The notes: generated by a model from the letters alone, not told the origin. A stretch of DNA of 64,000 nt from an uncultured Bacteroidaceae bacterium (GCA_905234605.1 CAJOIE010000001.1:186001-250000); one strand, 5' to 3'; counted from the first letter of the stretch, positions 29,606-39,813 are shown. Program-made: numbers and translations.

Positions 29606-30804
29606 CGTGCATTGGATTTTGTTGTAGACAGTATGTCGCAATACAGCCGGTGCACTCCCCGCACATTGGCCTCTGTCGAGTAGAGGCGTCGCACGGTAGT
29701 AGCCGCCCGCTGCCGCATGGCATCGTAAGCGTCGCGTGGTGCTGATGCACACTCCTTCAGGTGCGCTGCCAGCTGCTGCGTGGTGGTGAAGCGAAGGGCT
29801 ATCTCGTCGCCCGTCAGGCTCACTCCGTTGTCCATCTGCTCCTTGGTGCCGCACGTGTCGCGCCCTACGACGAGACAACCGTTGTACATGGCCTCGGCGG
29901 TGCACCTGCCGAAGCCTTCTAACGGCGAGGCCACCACAATGGCCCGCGCCTGCTGCATCAAGATGTATATGTCGGTGCGTTCACCCAGAAATATGACCTT
30001 GCCCTCGAGCCCGTGCTGCTCCACATAGGCATGCAGGCTTCTCACATAGGCTGATGCGTCGGGCTCCCTGCCGGCAAGCCACAGCGGGAGGGCATCCTTG
30101 CACGAAGCGGCATACAGCCTATATGCCTCCAGCAGCATCTGCACTCCCTTGGCAGCTTCGATGCGGCCGGCAAAGAGGAAGTAGTTGCCATCTGTGCTCG
30201 ATGGCGCAGGCCTGTAGGCCGCAGGGAAGAGGCCGTTGTATATCACCCTTGAGCGGCCGTCGTCGCAGAGGCCATAGTAACGCTGCACATCGCGTGTGAT
30301 GCACACGGTGTATGCTCCGGCTCGCTGCATGGCTGCCAGGTAACTGCGGTGTGAGGGGAAATAGTGCATCCCCCAGGTCTGTCCGCCATATTCACGGAGA
30401 TGGTACACGCATGGCAGATGCAGCCTGTGCGCCACCTTCATGCCTATAGCCACTACGCTCACGTTGCTGTGTATCAGATCCACGCCGTTGTCCCTGCATA
30501 TTGCTGTCACATGCCGCACGGCACGATGCTCCAACCACTGCCAGTAGGCCAGGCGAGGCAGAAACAGGAGCCAGTCCTGCCAGCGGCGCAGGTGCGGGTA
30601 GATGCTGAAGCGATAGTTGAGCGCGAACACCCTCATGCCCTTGCTGCGCAGCAGGGAGCTCAGGGCACCATCGCCGGGCAGCACTATGTAGGGCTCCACG
30701 CCGGCTCCGGCAGCCGCCATCCCGTCGACAAGGGCGAGAAACGACTTTGTGGAGCCGTCGGTGAGGCTGTTCGTATGCAATATGTAGAGCACTCTCATCG
30801 CCAT
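29602..30804 (-). CDS. Glycosyltransferase family 4 (GT-B)
   Basis: YFLFAGRIEAAKGVQMLLEAYRLY, VIFLGERTDIYILMQQARAIVVASPLEGFGRCTAEAM; 4-bp overlap with the next gene. Confidence 0.9.
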   Translation of the reverse strand: MAMRVLYILHTNSLTDGSTKSFLALVDGMAAAGAGVEPYIVLPGDGALSSLLRSKGMRVFALNYRFSIYPHLRRWQDWLLFLPRLAYWQWLEHRAVRHVTAICRDNGVDLIHSNVSVVAIGMKVAHRLHLPCVYHLREYGGQTWGMHYFPSHRSYLAAMQRAGAYTVCITRDVQRYYGLCDDGRSRVIYNGLFPAAYRPAPSSTDGNYFLFAGRIEAAKGVQMLLEAYRLYAASCKDALPLWLAGREPDASAYVRSLHAYVEQHGLEGKVIFLGERTDIYILMQQARAIVVASPLEGFGRCTAEAMYNGCLVVGRDTCGTKEQMDNGVSLTGDEIALRFTTTQQLAAHLKECASAPRDAYDAMRQRAATTVRRLYSTEANVRGVHRLYCDILSTTKSNAR

Positions 30805-30813
30805 GTCCTTTCA

Positions 30814-31701
30814 TCATAGCCACGTCTGTCCGCGGCTTTTCTCGCACCGGCGCGAGCGGCAGATGGCACGCGCATGGAGCGCACACCAGCACATCTCGCC
30901 TGCCAGGGCCAGCCAATGTCGTGGCCGGTATCTGCGGAATGCCCGCAGACAGCCCTTGAGCATCTGGTGCAGCCCTGAGTTGATGTTGCAGCACACCAGC
31001 AGTGCCTCGCGCCGCAGCAACTTGTGGTTGTAGACGGCCTCGTCACCATATTGGTTGCGGTCGTGCATCATGCGCGCCCGTGGAACAAGGCGTGTGTCAT
31101 AGCCGTGGTATATTAGCCGCTGATAGTAGTTGTTGTCCTCGCCATAGTGGAAGAAGATAGGATTAAAGCCTCCCACGGCCCTGACGACGCCGGCGGGCAG
31201 GTACCAGCAGGCCGCACATATCTCCCCCACGCTGTATGTGGCTTTCAGCGTGTTGCACAGGCATAGGTCGTCGACATACGTGTCGGGATGCCGGAGCAGG
31301 GCGAGACGGAACATACAGTCGAAGGCCGTGCCGTCGCCATTGAGATGCACCGGCGTGTAGAGAGCGTCGGCCTGTGCCACACGGACAATCTCTTCCAGCG
31401 CTCCTGCGGCCAGGCAGGCATCCTGGTTGAGCAGCAGGCAGGCATCGAAACCATTGTCCAGCGCATAGCGGATGCCCACATTGTTGGCCTGTCCGAAGCC
31501 GAGGTTGTGCTCCTGCGGCAGCCAAACGGCAGAGGGGTAGTGGGCCGGTATGTAGTCGCGTGTGCCGTCGGTGGAGCCGTTGTCCACCACCACCGGCACC
31601 ACCTCTACCCCACTCCCTGCGCTGAGGCTCTGCAGGCAGCGGTCGGCCCATGAGCGCCGCATGGCATTGTAGGTGACTATGATGGCAGCTACCTTTGTCA
31701 T
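30814..31701 (-). CDS. Glycosyltransferase family 2 (rhamnosyltransferase-like)
   Basis: True start MTKVAAIIVTYNAMRRSWADRCLQSLSAGSGVEVVPVVVDNGSTDGT; the track's N-terminal extension lies over wzy in another frame. Confidence 0.9.
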   Translation of the reverse strand: MTKVAAIIVTYNAMRRSWADRCLQSLSAGSGVEVVPVVVDNGSTDGTRDYIPAHYPSAVWLPQEHNLGFGQANNVGIRYALDNGFDACLLLNQDACLAAGALEEIVRVAQADALYTPVHLNGDGTAFDCMFRLALLRHPDTYVDDLCLCNTLKATYSVGEICAACWYLPAGVVRAVGGFNPIFFHYGEDNNYYQRLIYHGYDTRLVPRARMMHDRNQYGDEAVYNHKLLRREALLVCCNINSGLHQMLKGCLRAFRRYRPRHWLALAGEMCWCALHARAICRSRRCEKSRGQTWL

Positions 31702-32960
31702 ATTCTGAGTCTGACGCGCGAGGCAATGACAAGCGCGACCACAAAGATAAGCGAAAAGGTGTAGGTGAAAGCCATAAAGCGGTAGTAGAATATGCCGAAG
31801 AGTGGCACCACAGCCAGCAGGAAGAGCAGCAGCACCTCCGATATGTCCCACTCCGTGCGATGGCTGCAGCGTATGAGCAGCATGGCAGCCATGAAGTAGA
31901 CCACCACCCACAGGGCGAGCCCCACGATGCCTATGTCGACCATGATGTCGCCCACGAAGCCGGCAAAGACACTGATGAAGAAGCCTTGCTGGGCCGACCG
32001 CTCGGCGCGCCGCTCCGCACCGGAGTCCACATGGTAGACATAATGGTGCAGCAGCGGGAACTCGCGCTCGGCCGAGACGTAGTTCGTGTTGGCATGGTCG
32101 TAGAAGTAGCAGAAGTTGATGAAGCCCTGCCCTGCATACTGCACGGTGCGTGCACCCGAGTCCGACGCTCCGCCGCGGTCGAAGCGTGACTGCGACACGG
32201 CCACGAGGTAGACCACGGCCACGGCCACGACGGGCACCCCCAAGGCTGCCAGCATCCAGCGCTGACCTCTCGAGAGACGGCCATAGAAGAAGATGATGCA
32301 GAAGAGCAACATCAAGCCCCAGTAGACTATCTCGGTGCGGTCGGCCACCTGCACGCCCACGATGGGGCAGCTCAGCGAGGCGAAGAGCAAGGCTCCGTTC
32401 CACCACCACACATGGCGGTGCTCGCTCACGTTGTAGAAGAAGATGGGCAGGCAGAGTATGGTTGAGACATTGGCGTAGTAGAGCATCTTGAGCAGGCGGT
32501 TCATGCTGTCGGCCTTCAGCTGGGCCGGCGACTCGGCACCGCCATAGTGGTCTATGCGCACCTGCCCCAGATCGCCCTGCAGGATGTCGAGCGTGGAGTC
32601 GGCCACAAGGTAGAGGTTGAGCAGCGACACCGCCAGCAGCAACAGGCTAAAGGCGTCGATGAGCCATGGCGAGTGGATGGTGATGCGCTCAATGTCGCGG
32701 CCGTATATCATGCCGAAGGGTGCGATGCACATGCCCACGGCGAGGCAGAAGAGCACCGTGGGTGCCACGCCTATGTGCACGTTGCTGTTCTCAAAGAGTA
32801 TGCCGCCGTCGCCCAGCATCTCGCCGTTCACCAGCACCACGGCCAGCAACGTGACCAAGGCATAGAGGCCCGACATGTAGATGCACACATCGAGCCGCCG
32901 GTGGCGATGCCACCAGAAAGCGGTCAGGGCGAGGAAGAAGAGAGGGGGCAGGAGTAGCAT
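31698..32960 (-). CDS. O-antigen/exopolysaccharide polymerase (Wzy-like)
   Basis: About 10 TM segments, EPS-cluster position, 4-bp overlap with the downstream GT. Confidence 0.75.
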   Translation of the reverse strand: MLLLPPLFFLALTAFWWHRHRRLDVCIYMSGLYALVTLLAVVLVNGEMLGDGGILFENSNVHIGVAPTVLFCLAVGMCIAPFGMIYGRDIERITIHSPWLIDAFSLLLLAVSLLNLYLVADSTLDILQGDLGQVRIDHYGGAESPAQLKADSMNRLLKMLYYANVSTILCLPIFFYNVSEHRHVWWWNGALLFASLSCPIVGVQVADRTEIVYWGLMLLFCIIFFYGRLSRGQRWMLAALGVPVVAVAVVYLVAVSQSRFDRGGASDSGARTVQYAGQGFINFCYFYDHANTNYVSAEREFPLLHHYVYHVDSGAERRAERSAQQGFFISVFAGFVGDIMVDIGIVGLALWVVVYFMAAMLLIRCSHRTEWDISEVLLLFLLAVVPLFGIFYYRFMAFTYTFSLIFVVALVIASRVRLRI

Positions 32961-32963
32961 TCA

Positions 32964-33023
32964 GGGAGGGTGCAGGGTGATGGCAGGGAGGGTGCAGGGT
33001 AGTTGGCAAGGAGGGTGCAGGGT
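32964..33023. repeat. Three direct copies of GGGAGGGTGCAGGGT between wzx and wzy
   Basis: gggagggtgcagggt at 32964 and 32986, ggagggtgcagggt at 33010; they fill nearly all of the intergenic gap. Confidence 0.85.
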
Positions 33024-33032
33024 GCCGGTTTG

Positions 33033-34379
33033 TCATGTTGCAGTGAGCAGCCGTCGCAGGTGCAGCATGTCGCGCCAGCCACAGAAGAGAGCACGTGTCT
33101 GCTGCACGAACAGATGCCTGTAGGGCGGCACGAGGGCATCGGCCACATAGCCTGCCACGACGTTGCTCGCTATGGCTACCACGGCGGCGGCCATCATGCC
33201 GTAGCGCGGCAGGAGCAACCAGTTGAGGCCTATGCACACGATGCAGCCCAGCATGTCGCGGCACACTGCCCACTTCTGCAAGCCTTCCACCACGAGCATG
33301 CTGCCAGCCGTGGTGGAGAGGGCCACGCTGGGAGCCTTGAAGGCCAGCACCTGGAGCACGGCCACGGCAGGCAGATATGGCGTCCCGAAGGTGTAGCGCA
33401 CCAGCGGATAGGCACACAGCGACACGAGCACGGCGATGGCCAGACTGGCCCAGATGGTCACGTTCATGAACAGCTGTGAACGCTCGCGGTAGGCCGCCTC
33501 ATCGTGCTTGCGTATGCCCACGAGCACGGGGGTGATTGTCTGCGAGAGCATCATGGGCACGAAGATGAGCACTTCCACAAAGCGCGATGCCGTGGAGAAG
33601 TAGCCCAGCGAGGTCTTGTCCACGAGGTTGCCTATCATGAGCTGGTCGATGCGCTGATAGAGGATCACTGCACCGCCCGTGAGCAGCAGCGGGAAGCCTT
33701 CGTGCATCAGGTGGAGGGCTATGCGGCGGCTGAAACGCCAGTCACGCATACGGCCCACATGGCGGTGGTAGGCAATGATGTAGCCGCTGGACAGCAGCAC
33801 GGCATCAAGCACCAGGGCGCAGACGAAGAGCAGCAGCGGGGCGTGGGCAGCCACGAGGAGCACCTTGACGACGATGCCCACCAGCGTGCGCCATATCTCA
33901 CTCTTCACGACATACTCGTTCTGCACGATGGCCATGAAGTAGTTGCGCACGACGACGAAGGTGTTGGCCAGTATGGCAACTGAGTAGACGCTGACAAGGA
34001 TGAACGTGGAGGCGTCGGCCTCAAAGGCATAGGCCGTGCCTATGCAGAGCGCGATGGTGAGCACGGCCAGAACCACACGCAGGCCGAATGCCGAGCCTAT
34101 GACCGCTACCGGCGTGCTGGCGGCCTTGGCCTCCTCGCGCACCTCGATGCTGTTGAGGCCGAAGGCGGAGAGCACCTGGAAGAGGAACACAAAGCTAACG
34201 ACATAGTTCATCAGTCCATACTGCTCAGGTCCGAGGTAGCGCGCCACAAGTATGCCCACGAACAGGCTGCCCATGAGTGTCACCACCTTGCCCAGCACGG
34301 ACCAAGCCAGATTGCGCACGATGCGCTCGCGGGTGGGCGGCAGGTGGAGCCTCTGTATGAGTAGGTCTATCGAGAGCAT
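33033..34379 (-). CDS. Polysaccharide flippase (Wzx-like, MATE/PST family)
   Basis: Multi-TM; NLAWSVLGKVVTLMGSLFVGILVARYLGPEQYGLMNYVVSFVFLFQ. Confidence 0.9.
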   Translation of the reverse strand: MLSIDLLIQRLHLPPTRERIVRNLAWSVLGKVVTLMGSLFVGILVARYLGPEQYGLMNYVVSFVFLFQVLSAFGLNSIEVREEAKAASTPVAVIGSAFGLRVVLAVLTIALCIGTAYAFEADASTFILVSVYSVAILANTFVVVRNYFMAIVQNEYVVKSEIWRTLVGIVVKVLLVAAHAPLLLFVCALVLDAVLLSSGYIIAYHRHVGRMRDWRFSRRIALHLMHEGFPLLLTGGAVILYQRIDQLMIGNLVDKTSLGYFSTASRFVEVLIFVPMMLSQTITPVLVGIRKHDEAAYRERSQLFMNVTIWASLAIAVLVSLCAYPLVRYTFGTPYLPAVAVLQVLAFKAPSVALSTTAGSMLVVEGLQKWAVCRDMLGCIVCIGLNWLLLPRYGMMAAAVVAIASNVVAGYVADALVPPYRHLFVQQTRALFCGWRDMLHLRRLLTAT

Positions 34380-34419
34380 GATTGCAGTGTGATTGCGGCG
34401 GAAGTGTTGATGAGGATGT

Positions 34420-35415
34420 CTATGCGGTGAGATGCGACCACAGGGGACGGCGCATCACTACGAGAATGCCTATGGCCAACACCAGCAGGCACGACACTCC
34501 CACGATGTAGCCTCGGCGAGGCCCGATGGGCTCCGCCGGAACAAAGGCATGCTGCACGGGGGTGAAGATGGCGGTGCGGTCGGCAGCCTTGGCCTGAGCC
34601 TGACGCAAGTGTGCCCGCAGGAAGTCGAGTTGCTGGCGCCTGACATACATCTCCGACAGCAGGCGTTGGCGACGGGCCATGTGCGATGGACGCTGCGCCG
34701 CCGTGTTGGCATCGACAAGAGTGCCGTAGGCCATGGCGGCACGCTCGTAGTCGGCCTCGGCCTGAGCCACAAGAGGCTGCAGCGTGGCCACCTCGGCCTC
34801 GTGCTTCGAGCGGCGGTAATCGGTCATGAAAGCCTGTATGTGGGCACGCACGCTGTCGGCCATGCAGGCAGCCACCAGAGCATCGCGGTCGAGCACGGAG
34901 ATGCTCACAAGGTGGGTCATCAGGTTGGCCGTGCAGAGTATGTGGCGGCGGGCATAGTCGCGCAGGGCTTCCTCGGCTTCCGCGTCGGTCTGCAAACGCT
35001 GCTGCACACGGCTCCACCATGAGGCATCGTGGAGAGCCGTGATATGGTCGCGGTAGGTGAGTAGCCGGCCATCGCTGTCCGTCACGCGGATGTCCATCAG
35101 GCGCACGAGGAAGTCCGGACTATTGATGAGCAGCTGGAAATGTGGCGGGTAGATGGCATCGGTGTTGGTGGGCGTGTCGCCGAGATTGAAGCCCGAGAGA
35201 GCCCCCACACGATGCAGCCCCTCGGCCACGGTGGATGTCTGCTCCTCATAGCCTACATGCTCGTCGCTGCGGAACATGCGGGGCATGAAAAGCGTGGCGA
35301 CAAAGCTCACGACAGCAGCCACCGCCGTGACCGCGACAAGCCGGCGGCCATGGTGACTGATGAGCGACAGCATCAGCGGCAGGGTGATGTCGGGAGGTGC
35401 CGGTCTATTCGTCAT
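34420..35415 (-). CDS. Wzz/chain-length determinant protein (copy 1)
   Basis: N- and C-terminal TM flanking coiled coil; start taken at MTNRPAPPDITLPL (ATG 35415). Confidence 0.82.
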   Translation of the reverse strand: MTNRPAPPDITLPLMLSLISHHGRRLVAVTAVAAVVSFVATLFMPRMFRSDEHVGYEEQTSTVAEGLHRVGALSGFNLGDTPTNTDAIYPPHFQLLINSPDFLVRLMDIRVTDSDGRLLTYRDHITALHDASWWSRVQQRLQTDAEAEEALRDYARRHILCTANLMTHLVSISVLDRDALVAACMADSVRAHIQAFMTDYRRSKHEAEVATLQPLVAQAEADYERAAMAYGTLVDANTAAQRPSHMARRQRLLSEMYVRRQQLDFLRAHLRQAQAKAADRTAIFTPVQHAFVPAEPIGPRRGYIVGVSCLLVLAIGILVVMRRPLWSHLTA

Positions 35416-36514
35416 GGGCAGGCTGTTTGGCTGATGCACCCTGAAGGCCTAACTGCTGCCTGATGACATCGCGCAGGAGCCATGCATAGGTGGCACACAT
35501 GGCAAGGATGAGCATGGCAAGCACGAAGATGACACGCTTGGGGCCGGCTGCCTTGACCGGCACCGAGGCACCCTCAAGCACGGTGAAAGCCGGCGTGCGC
35601 TCCTGCACCTTGGCCTGAGCGGCCTGCAACTGCTGCCGCAGGGCATTGAGGGTGGTTAGCTGCAGCTGCATCTCGGTCTCCAGGGCCTCGCGCCGCGACT
35701 GGAAGGACTGGCGCAGCGAGCCGCTATGCGTGTCGGCATATTGGCCGTAGCGCTCGATGGCGGCCTCATAGTCGCGCTCGGCCGAGGCACAGAGGCTGGC
35801 ATAGTGGTCGGCGTCGACTCGTGCCTTGCCTGTGCGGTAGCGGATGATGAACTCCTGCAAGTGGGTGCGCACACTGTCGGCCATCGTGGCGGCTACAAGA
35901 CGGTCCTGATCCTGCACCTGGATGGTGATGACTCCGCTCTTCTTGTCGATGGAGCATGTGATGTTTTCCTTGATGCCCTCAAGGAGCATGAACTCATCCT
36001 CCGACGGCATGAAAGCATTGATGCCACCATCCGTTGCGCCCATCTGCGCGATGGCTGCGGCAGGACGCTTCGATGCAGGCTTGAGCAGACGGCGTATGCG
36101 GCGCACGGCGGGAGCCCATGGCGTGCCCTTCTGGTGGAAACGCAAGTAGCTGCCATAGTCGGTCGTGAGCTCGCCGTCGTATGTGGTAATGCCTATGGGC
36201 AGCAGCTCCACAACGAAGTCGGTGGACATGAACAGGTCGGGATATATCTCAGGCGATATGGCATCGTATGACTGGCCGGCACCGATGTCGACGCCAAAGC
36301 TTGAGGCCAGCGAGGCTATAGAAGCCAGGCCGCCGAGGTTCATCGCGCCCTCAGTCTCGGGCACGAGCTTGACCGACGCCCTGTAGTAGCGCGGGAAACA
36401 GAGGATGTAGGCGGCAGAGAGGATGAATGTCACCACGCCCACACACACGAACAGCCAGCGGTGGCTCCAGACCCTGGCTATATGCTCCGACAGACGCAGC
36501 TCGGTAGGCTTCAT
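35405..36514 (-). CDS. Wzz/chain-length determinant protein (copy 2)
   Basis: MKPTELRLSEHIARVWSHRWLFVCVGVVTFILSAAYILCFPRYYRASVKLVPE; C-terminal TM with P-rich loop. Confidence 0.87.
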   Translation of the reverse strand: MKPTELRLSEHIARVWSHRWLFVCVGVVTFILSAAYILCFPRYYRASVKLVPETEGAMNLGGLASIASLASSFGVDIGAGQSYDAISPEIYPDLFMSTDFVVELLPIGITTYDGELTTDYGSYLRFHQKGTPWAPAVRRIRRLLKPASKRPAAAIAQMGATDGGINAFMPSEDEFMLLEGIKENITCSIDKKSGVITIQVQDQDRLVAATMADSVRTHLQEFIIRYRTGKARVDADHYASLCASAERDYEAAIERYGQYADTHSGSLRQSFQSRREALETEMQLQLTTLNALRQQLQAAQAKVQERTPAFTVLEGASVPVKAAGPKRVIFVLAMLILAMCATYAWLLRDVIRQQLGLQGASAKQPAHDE

Positions 36515-36516
36515 GG

Positions 36517-39075
36517 CTATTTCAACAGGTTGATGAGCGATATAATCATTGAGGAGAGGCTCACAGTGGACGTGCCTATCACCATAATCTCGGCAGTGGA
36601 CATGCCCTCGCGCTTGGGCTTGGTGGGCACCACTATCTCGCAGCCCGGTGCAAGATGGCTGCCGCGTGCACGACGTCCCAGCTTATCCACCGAGCCGTTC
36701 ATGTAGATGGTGTAGGTCTTGCTCTTGTGGGCACGGGCGCTATAGCCGCCGGCACGCTTGATGTAGTAGCTCAGGGAGGCTCCCTTCTTATAGTTGATGC
36801 TGATGGGGTACATCACCTCGCCCGAGATCTTCACCGTGTTGGAGAACTGGGGGATATAGAGCTGGTCGTTGGCACGCAGCACGATGTCGTCGGTCCCGCC
36901 AGGCGCAGCGAGAGCGGCTTCAAGGTCGATGGCCACATTATAGGTGTTGCCGAGGTTCATCTTCATATCGAGGAGCGTGTCGGCAAGCTGCCGGTCGTAC
37001 TCCTTGTTGGCCTGTAGAGCCTGTTCGTAGAGGGCTATCTGCGACTGGCGCAGCGAGGCCTCACGCTGGTCGAGCTCTTCCTGTGTCATCTGTCGCACCA
37101 GACGGGCACCCTTGGCGTAGGCCAGTTGGCTCAGCCCGCCGGCCATGCGCACGAGGTCGCTCAGGCGGAACTCACGGTTGGTCATGGCATACTCACCCTC
37201 AAAGTTGATGCATCCCGACACCACGACATTCTGCTGCTCATTGTAGACAGGGCTCTTGCGCACTTGCACCTCGTCGAAGGGCAAGAGCACAAACGCGGTG
37301 TCCTGGGGCATGAAGCCGTGGTCGAGGTCGAAGGAGAACACCTCTGAGAGGGTCAGGTCGGAAGCCTTTGCCCCAGGCTTGTAGCTGCGGCGGAACACGT
37401 CGATCTTGGCCGTGGAGGCCGCACGTGTGAGACCGCCTGCCAGAATGATGAGGTCCTGCACCGTGGTGCCATCGGCATACATGTAAGTGCCTGGGAAGTT
37501 CACTTCGCCATTGATGCGGAGCGTCTGCTCGCCGGTCATGTCGATGGCACTCGGCACAAAGAGGTAGTCGTTCTTCTGGAGAGGTATGTCGGGAGCCGTA
37601 CCGTTGATGATGCCCTGAAGGTCGATGCTTATCATCTCGAGCGTGAGGTCGGCCTTCTGGCGGTGCATCACAGCCCGCTGCGTGAAGGCATCCTCGCGCA
37701 GGCCCTCAGCTACCTTGATGAGGTCGCGCACGCTATGCACCGAGCCGTCCATCTGGAACTGACCTGGATGCATCACCGCGCCCTGCACCTCGACCATATT
37801 GCTGAAACGGGGCATGACACTGTCCACGAAGATGCTGTCGCCATCAGTGAGCATGAAGGCTCCCATGGCAAACTCGTCGACGGTGTGGATGGAATACTCT
37901 GCTCCTGACTTGCGCACAAGGCGCACGTTGCGCGTGAAGGCATCGCCGGTGAAGCCGCCGGCCATGTCGATCACCTGGCGCACACTCTCCGACGGGCGCA
38001 TCTCGTAGAACATGGGGCGACGCACCTTGCCGCGCACCTCAACGAGGCAGTCGTAGGGCCCGACAAGCACTATGTCATTGTCCTGCAAGCGTATGTCGCC
38101 CTTGGCATTGCCATTGAGGAGGTAGTCGTAGACATCGATGGTGGCTATGACACGGCCGCTGCGGTAGACCTTGATGTCGCGCAGGGTGCCCACATCAGAG
38201 ATACCTCCTGCGGCATACAGGGCATTGAAAGCTGTGGCCAGCGAGCTGATGGTGTAGGTGCCGGGCATGACGACCTCGCCTGCCACCTGCACCTGTATGC
38301 TGCGCGTCTGACCGAGGCTCAGGCTGACATTGCAGTCGCTGTAGTAGGCCGACAGGCGGGTCTTGAGCCGGCGCGTGGCCTCGGCAACAGAGAGGCCGGC
38401 AAGGCTGACGGGACCCACGCCCTCGATGACCACAGCCCCATCGGGCGACACTGTAGCCTCGATAGACTCCTGGGCAGCTCCCCAAATGTCGATGATTACC
38501 ACGTCGCCGGCACCGAGCCGGTAGTTGGCCGGAGTAGCCATATTGCTGTTAGGCTCAAAGGAGAGGTTCTCCTGGCTGAAGATGTTGCGGCCAAAGACCT
38601 GCTGCTCGCGTGGCACCTGACTGGCATAGTAGGCCAAGGAGTCGATGTCGAAGAAGTCGACTTCACCATCTATGGCCTGCTGGCGCTGCTCACGTGTCAT
38701 GTAGCGCCACTCCTGCTCCTCACGCTGCGAGCGAACCATGTGGTTCTGGCGCTGCTGACGCTCATCGTCGGCCACCTGCTGACGTGTGCGCAGGCGGTTG
38801 GAACCCTGAGGCTGTGTGCCCTGAGTGAGGTCGACAGCTCCCATGCGGCGCTGCTCGGCCTCTACCTTACGGTAGATGCGTTGCAACTGGTCGATGCTGA
38901 CCCCTCGCTGGGTGAGATGGCGCACTATGGTCTCGCGGTCGGTGCCACGTTCCTTCTCCTGAAGCACATAGCGGATAATCTGGTCGTCGGTCATTGACTG
39001 AGCCGATGCGCCTCCTGCCGTGAGAAGCACGAGGGCGACACAAACCAGGATGCGGCGTATGGAGTTTTTGCCCAT
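36517..39075 (-). CDS. SLBB-domain polysaccharide export outer-membrane protein (large Wza-like)
   Basis: Signal peptide; YRLGAGDVVIIDIWGAAQESIEATVSPDGAVVIEGVGPVSLAGLS and multiple SLBB repeats. Confidence 0.92.
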   Translation of the reverse strand: MGKNSIRRILVCVALVLLTAGGASAQSMTDDQIIRYVLQEKERGTDRETIVRHLTQRGVSIDQLQRIYRKVEAEQRRMGAVDLTQGTQPQGSNRLRTRQQVADDERQQRQNHMVRSQREEQEWRYMTREQRQQAIDGEVDFFDIDSLAYYASQVPREQQVFGRNIFSQENLSFEPNSNMATPANYRLGAGDVVIIDIWGAAQESIEATVSPDGAVVIEGVGPVSLAGLSVAEATRRLKTRLSAYYSDCNVSLSLGQTRSIQVQVAGEVVMPGTYTISSLATAFNALYAAGGISDVGTLRDIKVYRSGRVIATIDVYDYLLNGNAKGDIRLQDNDIVLVGPYDCLVEVRGKVRRPMFYEMRPSESVRQVIDMAGGFTGDAFTRNVRLVRKSGAEYSIHTVDEFAMGAFMLTDGDSIFVDSVMPRFSNMVEVQGAVMHPGQFQMDGSVHSVRDLIKVAEGLREDAFTQRAVMHRQKADLTLEMISIDLQGIINGTAPDIPLQKNDYLFVPSAIDMTGEQTLRINGEVNFPGTYMYADGTTVQDLIILAGGLTRAASTAKIDVFRRSYKPGAKASDLTLSEVFSFDLDHGFMPQDTAFVLLPFDEVQVRKSPVYNEQQNVVVSGCINFEGEYAMTNREFRLSDLVRMAGGLSQLAYAKGARLVRQMTQEELDQREASLRQSQIALYEQALQANKEYDRQLADTLLDMKMNLGNTYNVAIDLEAALAAPGGTDDIVLRANDQLYIPQFSNTVKISGEVMYPISINYKKGASLSYYIKRAGGYSARAHKSKTYTIYMNGSVDKLGRRARGSHLAPGCEIVVPTKPKREGMSTAEIMVIGTSTVSLSSMIISLINLLK

Positions 39076-39096
39076 TGGGGTGAAGAATTATGTCTG

Positions 39097-39732
39097 TCAG
39101 AACTGCTTGCCGAACACTAAATACTGAGTTGTGGTGAACATTATCTTGGCGTCAAGCCAGAGAGAACGACGACGGTAGTAGTCAAGATCCATTTGCAGAC
39201 GTATCAGCATCTTCTCCATCGTGTCCGTGTAGCCATTGTAGAGTGTGGCCATTGACGTGCAACCTGGGCGCATGCGATAGATGTAGCGGTAGTCGCTGTT
39301 GCGCTCCATTATCTGGTCAATGTAGAACTGACGCTCCGGCCGCGGCCCCACAAGGCTCATGTCGCCACAGAGCACATTGATGAGCTGGGGCAGCTCATCA
39401 AGATGATGGTCGCGCAGCCTGTGCCCAACGGGGGTGACACGGCTGTCCTCGGAGGTGGCCAGATGGGGGATGGCCTCTTCCGTGGCCTCGGGTGTCATCG
39501 TGCGAAACTTGAGTATGCGGAAAGCCTTGCCGCCGAGCCCTATTCGTTCCTGCCGGAAGAACACAGGGCCACCGTCCTGCCTGCGGATGAGTATGGCTAT
39601 AACCGCCATGAGGGGAGAAAGGAAGAGCAGGGCTATGAAAGCAAAGAAGCAGTCGAACATACGCTTGATGCAACGCTCTACTGAATTCATCCCGTCGGTT
39701 ATAGTGGTTTCTATTGTGGTCTGTGTAAGCAT
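39097..39732 (-). CDS. Initiating sugar transferase (polyprenyl-phosphate hexose-1-phosphate transferase)
   Basis: RCIKRMFDCFFAFIALLFLSPLMAVIAILIRRQDGGPVFFRQERIGLGGKAFRILKFRTM, DELPQLINVLCGDMSLVGPRPE. Confidence 0.95.
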   Translation of the reverse strand: MLTQTTIETTITDGMNSVERCIKRMFDCFFAFIALLFLSPLMAVIAILIRRQDGGPVFFRQERIGLGGKAFRILKFRTMTPEATEEAIPHLATSEDSRVTPVGHRLRDHHLDELPQLINVLCGDMSLVGPRPERQFYIDQIMERNSDYRYIYRMRPGCTSMATLYNGYTDTMEKMLIRLQMDLDYYRRRSLWLDAKIMFTTTQYLVFGKQF

Positions 39733-39804
39733 AAAGAATGAGGCTGGCGAGCTAATGTAGCTGGTGCTGCCATGTTAAAATAACTCTCCAAGCCTTAATT
39801 TATT

Positions 39805-39813
39805 GCAAAGGTA
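39805..39813 (-). promoter_or_regulatory. Bacteroidetes-type -7 element (TACCTTTGC) for the EPS operon
   Basis: gcaaaggta on + strand, about 75 nt upstream of the sugar transferase start. Confidence 0.5.

Noticed and set aside
29606-29905. N-terminal extension of the WbsX-like ORF
   Set aside because: Lies over the GT4 gene in another frame; the family-typical start MKARVIAHYLPQF is at 29605.
31702-32409. N-terminal extension of the 30814 glycosyltransferase ORF
   Set aside because: Arg-rich out-of-frame sequence lying over wzy; the true start is MTKVAAIIVTYN at 31701.
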